Below, one piece after another: positions 1 through 13,555 of a stretch of DNA of 64,000 nucleotides. A program made the position numbers and the translations under genes. This DNA comes from Morinoia aosen. Lineage: Eukaryota; Arthropoda; Malacostraca; Amphipoda; Talitridae. Below the pieces are notes generated by a model that was given only the letters and a program-made list of their open reading frames with translations, did not search any database and had not been told where the DNA came from. Every line of letters begins with the position of its first letter. The stretch's first letter is position 1. The stretch is from the NCBI GenBank assembly GCA_030386875.1, contig CM059573.1, positions 29,181,891 to 29,245,890 of the forward strand. The letters are read 5' to 3'.

Positions 1-608
1 CTAACACCGCCTTCTTCAAAAAAATAAGGCCTAACCATTTTCACTTAGGACACTCTACACCTCACTGTCACATCTGCACCATGCAGTGGTTTTTTATGTA
101 ATTCTTGTGGGTTGTCTGCTGCTCAATAGCGACAGCTTTGTTTACATGACCGTCTAAGTGAAGTGCGTTTCATCACTCATCATCAGCAAAACATCATCAG
201 TAGCAAGAACTACAAGCATTCTCTCACAAAACAGTCTCCGTTGATCATAATCACGTTTGTGAATTTTCTGCACGTTCATAATTTTGCTTGTAACTCATCT
301 TTTAGGATGCGCTGCAGCGAGCGACGCGACAATTGATCAGAGTTGAAGCACGCCGCCTAGTGGAGCGGCGAGGACTTAGAAGAACACTTTGTCGACATTT
401 ACCGGCGTTCGCACCGCGCGAGGACGACCAGGCGACTTCTGCTTCTTGACTGATCCAGTTGAGGGAAAAGAGGCCACCCAACGCCATTTTGTGTTGCGAT
501 CAGGTCTCGAAACATTTCGTGGAACATCGATGTGTGTGCGGAAAAGCCGTTGAACTGTGATTACAGAGTAATTATCGTATAAGAAATGTTCAATCGAAAA
601 AAACTCGA
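1..608 (-). pseudogene. Tc1/mariner-type transposase remnant, N-terminal half, runs off left edge
   Basis: Read on the minus strand, this matches the insect IS630/Tc1/mariner transposases whose N-terminal helix-turn-helix is followed by a DDE domain. From about 608 downward I see a helix-turn-helix segment (VQRLFRTHIDVPRN, then WRWVASFPSTGSVKKQ), the basic linker PGRPRAVRTPVNVDK, and after a frameshift near 385-400 the stretch SVLLSPRRSTRRRAS. Below about 300 the frame shifts again and the first catalytic Asp motif appears as MSDETHF, followed by pieces resembling the HVNK and ELH...LH segments of the family. Several frameshifts and in-frame stops show it is dead. The rest of the catalytic domain would lie left of the window. 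It differs in sequence from the transposase at 29058-30090. Recognition comes from family memory, not a search. Confidence 0.75.
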
Positions 609-3600
609 TGATGCACGGTCCACTCCCACCGTTCCTACTGAAACTGGAGGCTCTACGTACCCTACGAAAGAACAGGTCCCCCATCCCACCATTCCACTCC
701 CACCACTAATACCTAGCAAGTTAAATCCGTGCGTTCTTTTTGCGCCACTAATTATTTGTTTCCATTTAGATCAGAACTAATTGAGTAGTATTTCACAAGC
801 AGATTTCCCGTTAATGTTTTGTTTGAGTTTATCATTCAGAATATTTCCTTGCTGCACAGGAATAACGATAGGAAAAAATTTTAATTTCAATTTAGTTATT
901 GAGATAACTTTATCTGTAATATTGACGTCGTGCGAAGACCGCTCATAGCGTTGTATTACCAACATCATCAAACAGCTGAACTATGATACAAATTGTGAAA
1001 CCAAGAGCTTGAGCAAAATTTAAAGTTTCTTTTCATAAGGTCTTCGATATTTCCTGTCATGGCTGGGAGTAGATAGACAAGTGTGGTGTAGCATAAAATA
1101 CGCGTTCACTTGGGTATGAGTCACAGAGATTGGAACACTGCGTGGCACACAACCCTCTAGTGGCTTCGGCGATTGTGAGAAGTGTTTTTGATTCTAGAAA
1201 TGGAGGCTTTTCCATTTCAATAATAATAAGTAACCATTATTTTTCCACTCTTGCGTGCTATAATACCTATTTAAATTCATCACCAGCTAAGATCTCGGGC
1301 TTTCACCCTGAAAAGAATCGTCAATGACCTCATTGGAAACGCAGAGTTGCACCGCCACCGAAAATTTGCCGGTAATCGTCAGGGCTGGAAAACTGAAGGC
1401 AGCCAATTTTTTGGGGAGCTCAACCTTTTCTCATTGTGTTGCAGAGGGTTCTACTGCGAGCTATCAAGATAATTTGAAGAACCATCTCATTTCAACATTG
1501 TTTGAATTTTCTACGGAAAAAGCTGTTCGTGTGATCATTTTTTGTACCACGCTTTATTGGAAATAAAGTCTTTTTTCTTCAGCAAGCTGGTTTTTCGAGA
1601 AATTAAAACTGCTCTCTATGGTCGAACATTCCCTGTTCGCATTGTTATTTTCAGAGGTAGAGACAAGTTTTTAAAGAAGCGTTCGGGGTGACCGTGGATT
1701 CATAGCGTCGACGTTATGATAAATATGAATGGCCAGAGGGAGATTCAGTGAGAATGACAGGAATTCAAATTTTTACGGCGACTCTCTTGTGAGAAAATAA
1801 ATATACTAAAGACTTTAGAACATGAGTGTACCTCGTAGTTGTTGTTCCGAAGAATTAAGCGAGCCATTTGCATGCAAATCTAATAACATTTTTGTAAAAT
1901 TTCACCCACTTTCATATGATTTAAAGGTATTCCAAATATAATGCTCTCGTGGTTCAACTACGTACTGCTATCAGAGAATATTCTAGAAATTTATTTTAAT
2001 TCGCTAGAGGCAATGATGATCGTAATAATACAACGAAACGAACTTCAATTCTTTGTGATACATAACTAGAGTGATATACGAAGCAGGAATGTACCAAAGC
2101 ATTTCAATCATCCTGAATTAAACGTGCTCCCATTATTCTTACTACGAAATAACTTCCCTTATAAATTTAAGCCATTAACATGGATTCAGTGCAGCTGCCG
2201 TCATTTTCGTCACCATTTTATCAGGTGTAATCACCGAAATGCCCAGCTCACGGCCAAACGCTAGCAGTTAAGCAGCATTTACGCGACTAAATGTCATTGC
2301 TACATCGACAATAGCGTCAAAACTTTTCCATTTGGTTCCCGCATAACGGCAGCTTACCAAATTGAAATAGTTTCAAGTAGAAATACCAGTACGCATTATC
2401 CCCCGAATTTGGATCATTAACAGCATATGTAAACCATGTCTCATTACAAATTTTTACTTATAATTTGAAAATTTAATTTGATAGTCAGAAAACTTTGGCA
2501 GAGAAACACTGGTTCATTTTCGACCAAGAAGTAATAGCACTCCGTAGAGCTGATGCGCTGCTTTGCTGATTGCAGGAAGGATTGAGGTCGAAACGACAGC
2601 ATGCGAGGCGCTGTGCATCGCCCGGAGAGAGACGCAAACTAATTGTTCGTATTCCCTTGACTCTCTTAATGTGTCCTCGTGGAGCTCATTAACATGACCA
2701 TAACTCATTAGTTATTCCAGACATAACTCGATATCTCATTACGTGGACCATAACCAGCGGAACTTAGGCGACAGGGGCTTCTTAATGAGTGGTGTGCTTT
2801 GACTCATTATTGCGTGTTGCCTCCCTAATGAGCCGAGCAGCGTGCTCTCGAGGGTGGCCTCTTCGCTGAAGAGTATTGTATAGTTGACGGGGTCTCCACG
2901 ACGCGCCCTGGCTCCTGGAGACGCTGATAAGGACTTCGGATCGAGGAAGCCAGTTGCTGATGAAGCCAAACTTCAATTGACGAAATGAACGACGCTGCCA
3001 GAAATGCTAACGAGGATTTCGCGCAGTGAAAATGGGAGATGATAAGGGGAAGTAGAATTTACTTAAGGCACGGCGATAAAACCCCAAGTGTCTGCAACGG
3101 GATCACCAGAAGGAAAATTTTCTATTCAGCTGCGTGATGTCCTTAGGGGAATATGGAGGTACAATGAAATAAAATGAGTAATTGGACGCAGACATTTTCA
3201 TTTTTTGACATTTAGACAAAATAGTGACATGTTAAACTAATAATATGATAGCAGTAACACATACAAACATATATCGTTAACTGATACATGATATATATCG
3301 AATGCGTTTAATTTCTTCCGCATTTTAACAAATAGATGGCGAAAAACGTATTTGGAAACTTTTATTCGTCCTATAAAATTCCCCAAATTTTGTAAATCCA
3401 AAATAATTTTTGCCTGTGTTTTCCAGTCAACTAGAAAACACACCGGGAGCTTATGGTAGGTTATCAGTGTGACTGCTATCATTGTTGCATGATAACTCTT
3501 GTGTTAACGTTGCAACATACCTAAGTAAAATGTGCTCTCAGAATGCAAGAAGAAGCAAATAATTTTAGAATTTAAAAATCACAAAAGCTATAAAACTATT

Positions 3601-5799
3601 TAATGTTCGTGTTTGTTCAGTAGATTTCATTGCGAAGAAGTAAAAAGAGTCAGGGACAACGACAAACATGCCGAGATCGATCGGGAGCGCTTCAAAAAAA
3701 ATTTAAAAGAAGTTCGAGAAAGATGTTGTGTTAAGGTAAGATTATTTCCTTTGTCTCTCTAGAAATTATTTTCCTTTATTATTTCCTTTGTCTCTAGATA
3801 AGGATTATTATTTCCTTTGTCTCTCTAGAAATTCTGCTAACAAACCTCAGCATGGATGCACCAGCGTTTGCAAGAAAACAATAACAATAATACTATTTTA
3901 CCTAAAGACCGACAAACAAAATTTTTCTTTGTGTCCCAATACTTATTGGATCTTATTGTAAACAGCGAGCACCATATGGAAAACAAACAGGGCTCCAAAT
4001 TCATAGCTCATCATCTGAAAAAATGTTAAGCCTCAAAATAATTGAAGTTGGCAAGAAGAATCGACTATGAAATACAGTAGGTATTATATATTTTTGTAAA
4101 TCTTGAAACTAGGGAAGGAATGAGCTTTATAATGCACTACAGTTTTTCCAACTGTTTAAATTTATTGTGAGGGAAAGCACTCGAACTTAAAAAAATCCCC
4201 GTTAACATGGTTATCAAGTTGAGCCAAATGATTGAAGAGAAGACCGATTTGAATGGAACTTAACGGTGGCCTAAATTGAGTAAATTAGATGCTCCGATGT
4301 TATACGAGATTCTAGATTGGTTTACTACCGCGAGCTAAAAGGCCTCCTGACACGCTCGAGTAAGCATTAGGAAATTTAATAAAAATTTTGACATCTATCT
4401 TTTACACAGAATCGTCAGAGCTGGCAGCTTACGTTGCTGTGGTGGGACGCATTAATTGGTGCGCCGCTCGCTATTTGAAGAGTACATCAGCGCGTAACCT
4501 ACATCAGTTGGTTATATCACCGCATGCAGATCATGGATGGTCTCTCAGCGTTGTCTGTAACGGATATAATAACGGATACTTACTTCCAGGAATGTCGTCC
4601 AAGGATCATCTCACCACAAGCTCCTGGGTTTGAATTTTGTAGTAGGAACAATTTTGGACCCTTAAAATATTTGAAGAGCGTAGTGAGTATTTATCTGTGG
4701 AAGCGACAGCCTACTATTTAAAAATTCGAAACTCTCGAACAATTTCAACAATTTATTTCCACAAGCACTACATGAGTTGGGTCATTATTTAGAACTATCA
4801 AAGTAGACAAGTTGAGCTATTTCTCTGTAGTTCTTATCCCGACTCAGTTCATCCTATGGGTTCCGGAACATTTTATGGGTTCTAAACTCACAATTTCTTT
4901 TTATCTTCAACACTTAACTCGACCCTTAAACTGTTACCAGGGGATGTAATTATATCTAATACACACATTTATACGTAAATATATGAGAGTGTATATACGT
5001 ACGTGTAGTCTAATTGGGAGTTGGGAGCAGCCCTGGGAAAGAACTATATTTTTTATTTGTCGAATAAATATTTTTTATAAAGTACATATTTTATTACATG
5101 ATGACTTCATAATATATATCAATTCATATACTCTAAATATATTTATCCTATAATATGTATGTTGTAATTTACATATTATAAACCAATTTCTTTATTAAAA
5201 AAACGAAAAATTATAAGAAGATCGGATAATTACTTCTTTTCTAATTAATTATGAACTTATATAATATTAATTCCGCTTTACCTACCTCGCTTAGTAGGGT
5301 TTGTGAGATATTTCTTAAACTGGAATTTTAGTTTAAGGTAGCATAAGCGAGAAGGTAAAGAGTTGTACTTTCATGGCATGTTTTCAAAATAAGTGTTTTT
5401 CGTTCATATGTATTGGTCTGGGTAAAATTCTCCAGCATAAACTTACCACGGCTGCTAATTAGAGGGTTCTAGGGTTTAGTATGTACTAGACTGGTCGAAT
5501 AGCTGTTCTTTGGTGTGAAGAGATGAGAAATGATAAAAGCTTTAATTACAACCTTGGGTAATAATGCCGGCGAAAGTTGTTTATTCAATAACGGGTTTAA
5601 CATCAGTTTTCATTCGGATTAATTATCATCATTTTGAACTATTGAGAAATGATGAGTCAGATCTTTCTTAATAACTGCTAAATTTATCACTATGCCGATA
5701 AAAAATTATATCCAAAACTCTCCTAATTGTAAAAACTATTCAGAGCCGGATAAGTTATAATAAAGGAGCTTATTAATTTACTTTTGTTTCTCGATAAAG
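609..5799. other. AT-rich non-coding stretch with no recognised gene
   Basis: Only short open frames occur and none resembles a family I know. The frame at 1324-1566 (plus) ends on an AATAAA-containing stretch, but its translation does not look protein-like. A locally GC-richer patch at about 2510-2990 is open in two minus frames, with no splice signals convincing enough to call an exon. From 4970 to 5250 the DNA is extremely AT-rich. A small tandem repeat inside is listed separately. Confidence 0.5.
3741..3829. repeat. Short tandem repeat, about 3 copies
   Basis: The motif ATTATTTCCTTTGTCTC is repeated at about 3741, 3777 and 3807, each copy followed by a CTAGA box. Spacing is uneven (36 and 30 bases), so this is a degenerate local duplication rather than a true satellite. 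Confidence 0.7.
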
Positions 5800-6110
5800 G
5801 ATTGAGATAGCCAGTTTGAGAAAATTATATTTATTTACGATCTCTATCGCTATTATTCAATATTTTATACATGAAATAATACTAGAAAACAGTAAGAGAT
5901 GTGATATTTTGAATGTTTCTAAATATTTGAATACATCATATGCAAGGGCAGTATAATCCGTGTTTCTTTTTGCTCAATAGCTCGATTTTTCAGCGTAAAA
6001 TGTACACTAGTTTAAGTTTTGTCAATTCCATGCCATGCTTCTATTTCTTGCTGAAGAAATAGATGGAATTATGTTCAATATAATATTTTTGGAGTTTCTT
6101 CAGGTATTTC
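5800..6110 (-). pseudogene. Possible LINE 3' remnant, strongly decayed
   Basis: The minus-strand translation contains LKNRAIEQK at about 5975. On the DNA level it shares short blocks with the clearer LINE fragment at 24815-25345: TTTTATACATGAAA, and TTTCTAAATATTTGAA against TTTCTAAATTTTTGAA, in the same order. Stops and frameshifts are frequent. I infer an older copy of the same or a related non-LTR element. The case is weak alone and depends on the 25-kb copy. Confidence 0.3.
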
Positions 6111-7900
6111 ATGTGTTACATACTTGGAAATTCCAATTAGTTCGATTTGAGTTTTCAAAATCAGATTTTTGAATTATAATTTCTAAGAATTTAAATAAAT
6201 TATTTTTCTCAATATGGTTAGAACCGATTTCGATGGCGGGAATAGATCCAATTCACTTGTAGAAGAATATAATATATTTAGTTTTAGAAACATTTCAACA
6301 TTTACGCGCATTTAATTTGTTTTGGAGCGCTCCGGGACTTCTAGCTTCCCATTTACAGTGTTTGCTATTCTGTCTTAGTTCGCTGAGTATTTCACCTATC
6401 GGGAATTAGCACACTGAGTGCGATGTAGGAAGCATTGGCACAACCCCAGTCCTCTTCTATAAAGACTTGGAGTTACTAAACTCTAATTCATCACAATAAT
6501 GGTTTTAACTAAATAACAATTTATTTTTTCCAAGTATTGGTCGAATTTTCCATTTGAAATTTTGGATTTAGATTTTTTAGATCGGAAACCATACTACATA
6601 ACGTAGTGAAGAGATTTTTGTTCGAATTAAAAGTATTTCTTTTTGTGAAAAACTTTTTTTCAATATTTTACCACAAATTGGCCATAAAACAGGATTTTTA
6701 TTTCAATAACAATGATTTAACCCCAATTTTTTAAATAATGCCTACATGGGTAATTTTCAGATAGTCTGAAAAATGCGAAAAAGGGGAACGATAAAGTCTT
6801 ATAGGAACGAAGGTATTGGGAACAATGAGGTTGGTTTGGGAGATATATTAAATCAACTATGTATACGATTGCTTATAATTTTACTAAAAACGATTTCAAT
6901 CCATGTGATTCATTTTTCAAATTGTTCGTACAGTCAAAAATATCGTAGGCATTAGTTTGTATGAAAATGGATGGATGATTATTTCTTTATCTTGTTTCAC
7001 GTAGTTTAAACGATGAGTTGTATTAGTAGTGAAATAATCAGAAATTTTTTGCTTATGGCAAGAAGAAATTGTGAAAAAGGTTTTCAAAGTTTTTTTCTCT
7101 GCAATAAGTTATACTTTTCTGAGCGATAGATTTAATTTTCCTTGAAGCTTTCTTTTCGGCTTTTAAACAGAATTGAGCAAATGCCGGAATTTTAATTGCC
7201 ATTTTGAATTTAAAAAATTTGAGAGTAAAATTATTTTTATTGATAGCTTTATTTTGATTGGTGATAAAATTTCTCAATCTAATATACACTATCATTAATT
7301 TTTTCCGTCCTAAAGTAATGCGAAGGATGTTTTCGGTTAGTAATGTATGGCTTTTGATTATTTTTTGTTGTAATTTTGCGAGCTATGATTGGGCAGCATT
7401 GATTGTACGGAGTATTTTTAGGATTAGTTAGGCTTAACAATAAGAAGTCAGGGCTTGTTGTATCAATACTTTGTCGATAATATAAGAAGTACAATGGAGT
7501 TTGAAGCTACCAAGCGTAAGACATAAATGGATTACTTTCCTATGAGCATAAAACAACAACAAAATTTTGATCAGCGTAATTACTTCTCCTTCGAATTATA
7601 CCAAATAGATCTGACAAAAAATATTCATCTGTTATCTTCGATTGTTCTGAAACCAGGGTGAGTCAATGCAACTCTAAACGGAACTGCCCACAACATCGCA
7701 CGAGCCACAACAGTGTCAGAGAACACGCCTGTAGCTGTGTGAAAAACATTTATTGTTTTTTTCAAGCTTAAGCCACAAGCAACTTAGCGCATTTGAAAAT
7801 GAAAGAAGTTAATTCTATTTACTCTCAAAATTGAGCTTCCACACCTACGATACACTAGTACTATTTAATATTTTTACTATGTTAATAGGGTATGTATAAA
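6111..7900. other. AT-rich non-coding stretch
   Basis: No recognisable gene. Overlapping minus-strand open frames at 7053-7295 and 7279-7494 are lysine- and asparagine-rich and match no family I know. They could be a decayed mobile-element ORF or chance frames in AT-rich DNA. Confidence 0.5.
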
Positions 7901-7927
7901 AATTATGACACTGTTAAATTATTTTGT

Positions 7928-7990
7928 TGGCGAGTCCCTGTTTGGGTGCCCGTTGATCGATATTTTGGTGAGTCCCTGTTCGGGCGTCAC
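7928..7990 (-). other. Pair of tRNA-Lys-3'-end-like motifs (primer-binding-site-like)
   Basis: The plus strand carries GAGTCCCTGTTTGGGTGCC at 7931-7949 and GAGTCCCTGTTCGGGCGTCA at about 7970-7989. The second differs at one base from the 3' end of animal tRNA-Lys (GTCCCTGTTCGGGCGCCA). On the minus strand it therefore looks like a Lys-type primer-binding site of an LTR retroelement. No matching LTR pair or gag/pol could be found nearby, so it may be a retroelement scrap or a tRNA-derived repeat. The two copies lie about 40 bases apart, each followed by C or A residues. Confidence 0.4.
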
Positions 7991-8139
7991 CTTTTTATAT
8001 AACTTCCCTGTCTTAAGGATTTCTGAGGACCGTAAGTTGTTTTCAAAGAAGCCGTATTTCTTAGGCTCGTTATTCCTTAGGAGTCTTTCTAATTTTTCAT
8101 GGATAAGAGAGAAGTCAGTGGTTGGCTGATTATTCATCA

Positions 8140-8430
8140 TGGAGATTTTTTTATACAGTTCTTCTGTTCGGCGATAATTCCCAATTTTCTTCGGAGTTTT
8201 CTGATTACAAGCTCTGAAGATGTCGAGCTGATTTCAAGCATTGGAACTTTCGAGCTGATTTCAAGCTGAGCTAAAGAAGCTGAGGAGTTTTTCGCGCTGA
8301 TAAATTTTTGAGCTGTCAAAACAAGCTTTGAATTTGAGCTGAACGAAATCAAGCTTTGGAGATGTTGAGCTGATTTAAAGCCGAACTAAAGAAGCTTTGA
8401 ATTTGAGCTGAACTAAATCAAGCTAGCGAA
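8140..8430. repeat. Interspersed GAGCTGATTTCAAGC motif repeats
   Basis: Variants of GAGCTGATTTCAAGC and GAGCTGAACTAAATCAAGCT recur about five to six times between 8220 and 8420 with irregular spacing. Overlapping minus-strand open frames reflect the repeated low-stop sequence. No function is inferred. Confidence 0.5.
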
Positions 8431-9550
8431 ATTTTGAAGTTTGTGACGGTAGTATGTTTCGCAAGTATCTGTGATACGCGAGCTAAGTTATTTGAGAAGA
8501 ATTATTTTCCCTCCTGTTAAATTACAAAGGCACTAGTCGACATATCTTGGCGATGGCCTAACAAACACTATACGTATGTCGAATAAGAAATAAGTCCTAT
8601 TTTATGAGATCGCAAAAAATAGAAGCGATTGCACTTTGAAAAAGAACTACTGTATTAAAACGAGTGCACCATATGATAAAGTGTGTAAATGTAATCAAGA
8701 TGAGAGAAATTATTGCCCTTATTCAAGAGTTCATCAATAATCTGAAAACTCGTAAAAAGAAACTGGGCCTGAGTGTTGGGAGCTTACCTCGCAGGTCTAC
8801 AAAGACATCAATTTAAGCTTGCAGCTCGGTGCGAACGCACGGAAGCTTCTTCAAAGTTTCCCAGCGCCGCGCTTAGTTCGTCAAGTTAGACCCGTCGTGC
8901 TCCAGAGCCTCACTTAAAGAATTACCAAGTTTTTCTTGTTTGAGTTTTGCTTGAACACCAGAATATCACTGAAGATCGTTTGATGCCGCCTACTTTAAAG
9001 TCGTTTACAGGTCAGAGTAAAAGACGAACGAAAACGTGAATGTATTTATGACTGTCATATCAGTGCCTCTTTAATTGTTTGAGGGTATGGCGACCATTTA
9101 TTGAAGTAGTGTTGCGCACGAGATTCAGTGTAGTTCAATAAGAAAAGAACATAAACGGCTTCAAGAGCTTTGCTAGTTTTACTCCCATTACTTAACACAG
9201 CAAAAATTTTAAATAAGCAAATGAGTAAATGCGTTGTATAGCCCTTTGAACTAACCTTACGATGAAAAAATCACATATTTTCGTGCAGGTGTAACTCACA
9301 GACCACAACAAAAAATCCCATGGAAAGCAACTGCAACGTAAGTTAATGAGGCCGTCTTGGTAAAAAAAAGTTCGTTATTTATGGATGGATTTTCTCTGAA
9401 ATTTTCACAGTAGGTGTGAAATGATGCATAGATCATTTGTTATTTCGACGAAATTTTTGTAGCTGCACTTTTTTTTTCTAAAAATATGATAAAATAGGGT
9501 TTTTTTAAATCTATCTCCTTCTACAAATTTGAAGTTACAGAGCCAGTACT
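8431..9550. other. Non-coding stretch with no recognised gene
   Basis: No open frame above the chance level and no RNA gene seen. Poly-T and poly-A runs become frequent beyond 9450, leading into the degenerate repeat that follows. Confidence 0.5.
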
Positions 9551-9553
9551 TCG

Positions 9554-10150
9554 TTTTTAGATTGCTTATATGTCTATATAACCATAAGCAATAGGGAATT
9601 TCGATAACTTGTTTTTGTGGATTTTGGGAGTTAAAAGAATAAAAAAATTACCTTTTTTTTCCTTTTTTTTCATGTGGTGTAATTTTCAAAATAATAAATG
9701 TATTCAAAAAATTATATTGCTTATGGATACACCTTGCTAAGCCCTATCAAATGGTATATAAACCATTCTCGTAGCTCTAAAATTGTGGAATGGAGATACA
9801 TTTGAGAAACCAATTATCAGTTTCCAGAAAAACGTGTTTTTTCACAAAAAAAAAAAAATATTTTTCTTTCTATCTTTTGAACTGCAGAGTTTTCTACAAT
9901 GAACTCTTGAGCGTTTGTAGCTCTTTTCAAGCCCTTTCGATTGATATAATTTACATTGCTGTAGCTCTGTAACTCTGGGAAAAAAATACAACAAAAGAGA
10001 ATAGCTGTAATTCTTGAAACCAACCAATTTTTTTAATTTTTCATTTTTTTCGACCATAATACGTTTTTTCGTTAAGTTAACTCCTTTGTTTTATAGCTCT
10101 TTTTAAGCTTTTTGATTGGTGTGCTCGCCATTGCTGTAACTATGATACTG
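9554..10150. repeat. Degenerate tandem repeat with a period near 180 bp
   Basis: A segment built like AGCTCTTTTCAAGCCCTTTC, followed by GAT-TGRTATAA-TTRCCATTGCTGTAGCTCTG, recurs in diverged form at about 9733, 9918 and 10094, with a possible fourth copy near 9554. Intervals are about 176-185 bases. Poly-T and poly-A runs separate the copies. The copies are too diverged to give exact boundaries. This could be an old satellite or the internal repeats of an element. Confidence 0.4.
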
Positions 10151-13100
10151 CAGCTGTCATCGAGCTATGAATGAAAGCTCCGGTATCATAGATACGGCAG
10201 AACAGCTAAATTCTGAAATTTTAAAAAATTATAAAAAAATATATACTCAGCGTTAGAATGTTTCGTTTGAATAATGGAAGCACTTTGAGTAGCCCATTAA
10301 CGAACTATAATGCCATTCCCGCAGAGAAACACGCTCAATTGACCCCCAATAATGAGGGGGGGAGGGTTCAAGGTCACTCCACCCCCATCGCTTTCCCCCC
10401 CTCTGGTGGGCGCACTATTCGGAGTAGACGTAAACGGAAAGTACCAATGGAAGAGCAAGAAAATCCTCTATAAGATGCATATAAAAGCAGAAAACCAACA
10501 CATATCCTGATTTCTACCCAGACGGCCTCCTTAATGTACTCTATGGATACTGTAAAATCCGAAATAACTGCTATTGAGTTGTCATTAATTCTTAATTCTT
10601 CCTCCTCCAAAATTGCTCTTTTGCGTTACCCTTTCCGTCGAGCTACTCTTTTCCGCTTAGCTTCCTTCGGTTTCATCTGCGTTATATGCCTCCTACACTC
10701 TCAGATGTCGCTGGCTCTCTTTGTGTTTTCGTATCCTCTTCACTTCTGGTTGTTATATGCTGTAGCTCTCATCACCTCAAGTCTACCGTCCTTCAGCCAA
10801 GACAGTCGTAAAGTGCTCTATTCGTTATGCAGATCTTTACCCTATAATTTCCTTTCTAGCATCAGTATGCTTTCTGTTTCCAGTTTTTTAGCCGTTCGAA
10901 ATATATTATCTTAACCAGCAGTTGTTACCTTCGATACCTTTACAATTCCTGTAGATAGCATTCGTACCCGACTGCCTCCCTGCATTTTTGCTTTACCTAA
11001 AGAAACAGTCTTAGCTCGGTACTGAATCTTGCACATCCTTTCAACAATGTAGATGGAAAAAAGAACAAATTATCTTTATTTTCATATAAACCAGCGAAGA
11101 ATTCACGTACAATAATCGAGAAAAACGGAATGAAAGGAATTTATAAATAATAAAGAAATAATCGACTGTTGGCCGATGTCGACTGCATTACATTCACGAA
11201 AAGCCTGTTCTAATTTTTAAATAGGTTCCATAAACATATGCAGAATTTGAAACCATTCTTCTGTGCAGTTCGTTTCCGAGCTAGTTGATGTTTGCTGGGC
11301 TTCGTTCATGAACGCTGACCCTCAACATTTGCCACAAATTGTGAATGAGATTGAGTTCTGGTGTCTGTTTGCTATTTTAAAATAGTAATCTTTGCTTCTT
11401 TCAATCGTCCAATTTCCATTTCAGCCGAGTGCTTCAAGTCTTCGATCATATTTAAATTTCCGAGCATCGTTTTCCAAGATAAACGATAAATTTCTGAAAA
11501 TTTTTTCTCATAATTATTTATTTAAGAAGAAACATGTCTATTCCGAGAATCGTTTTATGTATCCTCTGCGCATGTTTCAAATTAGAGATGCGACTTCTCG
11601 AACGAGTCACATCTTCATGCTTCCTAACACAGTTCACATTGTAATGAGCGAACAGCTCTATCATTTTTTCCACTCACCACCAACATGGTTCTTAATAAAG
11701 TTCGACTAAAAATTGTCTAGAACCATGCGGATGAGGGCAACAACGTTTAGAGCTATGTTTTGTACCGCACAAAACACCACAGTATTGTTTCTTATTTATA
11801 CCATTAATTCTTTGGTGAGTCTTGTGATTACTGTAAGAAGTGTATTGAGTGAAGGGATAGAAGTGAGTTATTAAGTGTCATTAACCTATTGAAACGGCAT
11901 TATTTACAAAGTTTTGAACACATATACCACTTTTATACATTCCCTAAATTCAATTTTTCTATCTAACAGACATGCATATGAATTTATTTACCAACATCAG
12001 CGGTCGTTAAGGCAAAATTATCAGGTGATATTTTGGAAACCTAAACCAAGTTGGGAACTACATTATACATAGCTGTGTCTTACATACACGTGGCATTAAT
12101 TGATACGGTGCTGTGTTCACATTCATGGTTAAACAACCTCCGTGCTCATTACAGCCTATAGTCAAAATTTTTTGATTCAACGTTAAATGATGGGTAATTG
12201 ATAGAATATAGAATTTACATTACTAGCAAGAACAATGTCAGTAATGAAAACACTAAAACCGTACGCTCCGCGGGCTGAGATTTGTGGTATCCAACTAGAA
12301 TGGGTAAAAATGAAGACTATAATGAGTAGAAAAAGCGTTCAGATTTCAGTTGATCTCTCATTCCCTAAGGCTCATTTTTTCACGTTAAATATTTTTATGA
12401 ACAGTGTCAAATTTCTAGACATCAAGAATCAAGCAACCGTTGCAGTTTTTATCATGGGGAGACGGCAATAGGTCACTGAAAGTTGATGCAATGAGAGTAC
12501 AGTTTGAGTTGAGTTTGGTCAAGGACAAAGTTTCAATCTGCTTTGTATTTTAAAAATTGAATTTTACGTTTGCGTAAACGTTGGCGAAATAGTTTATCGA
12601 AAATATATTGATTTAAAAATAGGCCTATGGGTGTTTAATTAAATTCATCATATCACCAGCTTTGAAAACTGGTTCACTGAAGCATTAAAAAATGACGCAT
12701 AAAATGTTCTGCTGGAGAACTTAAAAAACGGGATTAATAATATAGGCAATATGAATTAAAAGTTTGGATTGAACTTCATTAAGATGATAAAATTTCTTAG
12801 GTGCAATATTGCATCAGTACGCCGATTTTTCCAGTAACAACTAGAACGTAAAAAAAACGTGACCCGAGACGTGGAGTTCAGTCCTATAACAGGCAGTCTG
12901 ACGAAATTCACTTGCTAAATGAGTCACGATTGAAGCACAATATCATTCAAATAAATTAAGAACCTCATAAGGATTTAGCTTATTTTTTCCATGGTTGGTG
13001 CAATTCCGCTCTTGGAAGAAGGTTTCCTGACATCTTCACTTAATAATTTCTACGCAGGGTGTGTTGAATCACCTCTGGCCAAGTTAAAACTAGCGACATA

Positions 13101-13555
13101 TGCATAACACAAATGTAAGTGAATTACAATAAAGCCTATATGAAGCAGGACTTGGAGTTTCGGTTCGGAGAAGACATAACAATCTGTATTTCTTCATCCC
13201 AATGTCTGCCATGTGTTCCGTGATCCAGTATAGTTTTGCACCTTTATTTTTCTGTTATTTTCTGTCATTTTATTAGGAAAAAAAGTATTACGAAAGCCGC
13301 CTGTATTTCCAGCCTTGCTTTTCGAAATAATAACTTTGCACTAGTTGTCCAAGATATCGCACTGATATTGATGAATCGAAGTTTAGCTTGTTTGGGCCCG
13401 ACTTGAGCAAGTGCCATCGATTTATTTCAAACAATGGAATTATAGTACGCATGCCTTCCCTTGCAAAATTAGCAACTTTGGATAATACGTTTTTTCCTAG
13501 AAGCGTAAGGTCAGGATGCTTCGCACGATTTTCCTGTTCGTATTGATCTTGTATA
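10151..13555. other. Non-coding stretch with no recognised gene
   Basis: Open frames at 10258-10473, 10534-10914 (126 codons, plus) and 11392-11709 (plus) were examined. Their translations are hydrophobic or serine-rich, without motifs, and resemble no family I know. A short imperfect hairpin lies at about 10133-10205 (GTAACTATGATAC paired against GTATCATAGATAC). Nothing else can be supported. Confidence 0.45.

Noticed and set aside
168-196. CTGATGA...GAAACG on the minus strand, resembling a hammerhead core
   Set aside because: It lies in the transposase frame that encodes MMSDETHF and has no stem II pairing, so it is coding coincidence.
1324-1566. Plus-strand ORF with a following AATAAA
   Set aside because: Composition is not protein-like, no homology is recognised, and AATAAA is common in this AT-rich DNA.
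10534-10914. 126-codon plus-strand ORF
   Set aside because: The translation is a hydrophobic, Ser/Leu-rich string without motifs, and the reverse strand also fails to match a LINE or transposase.
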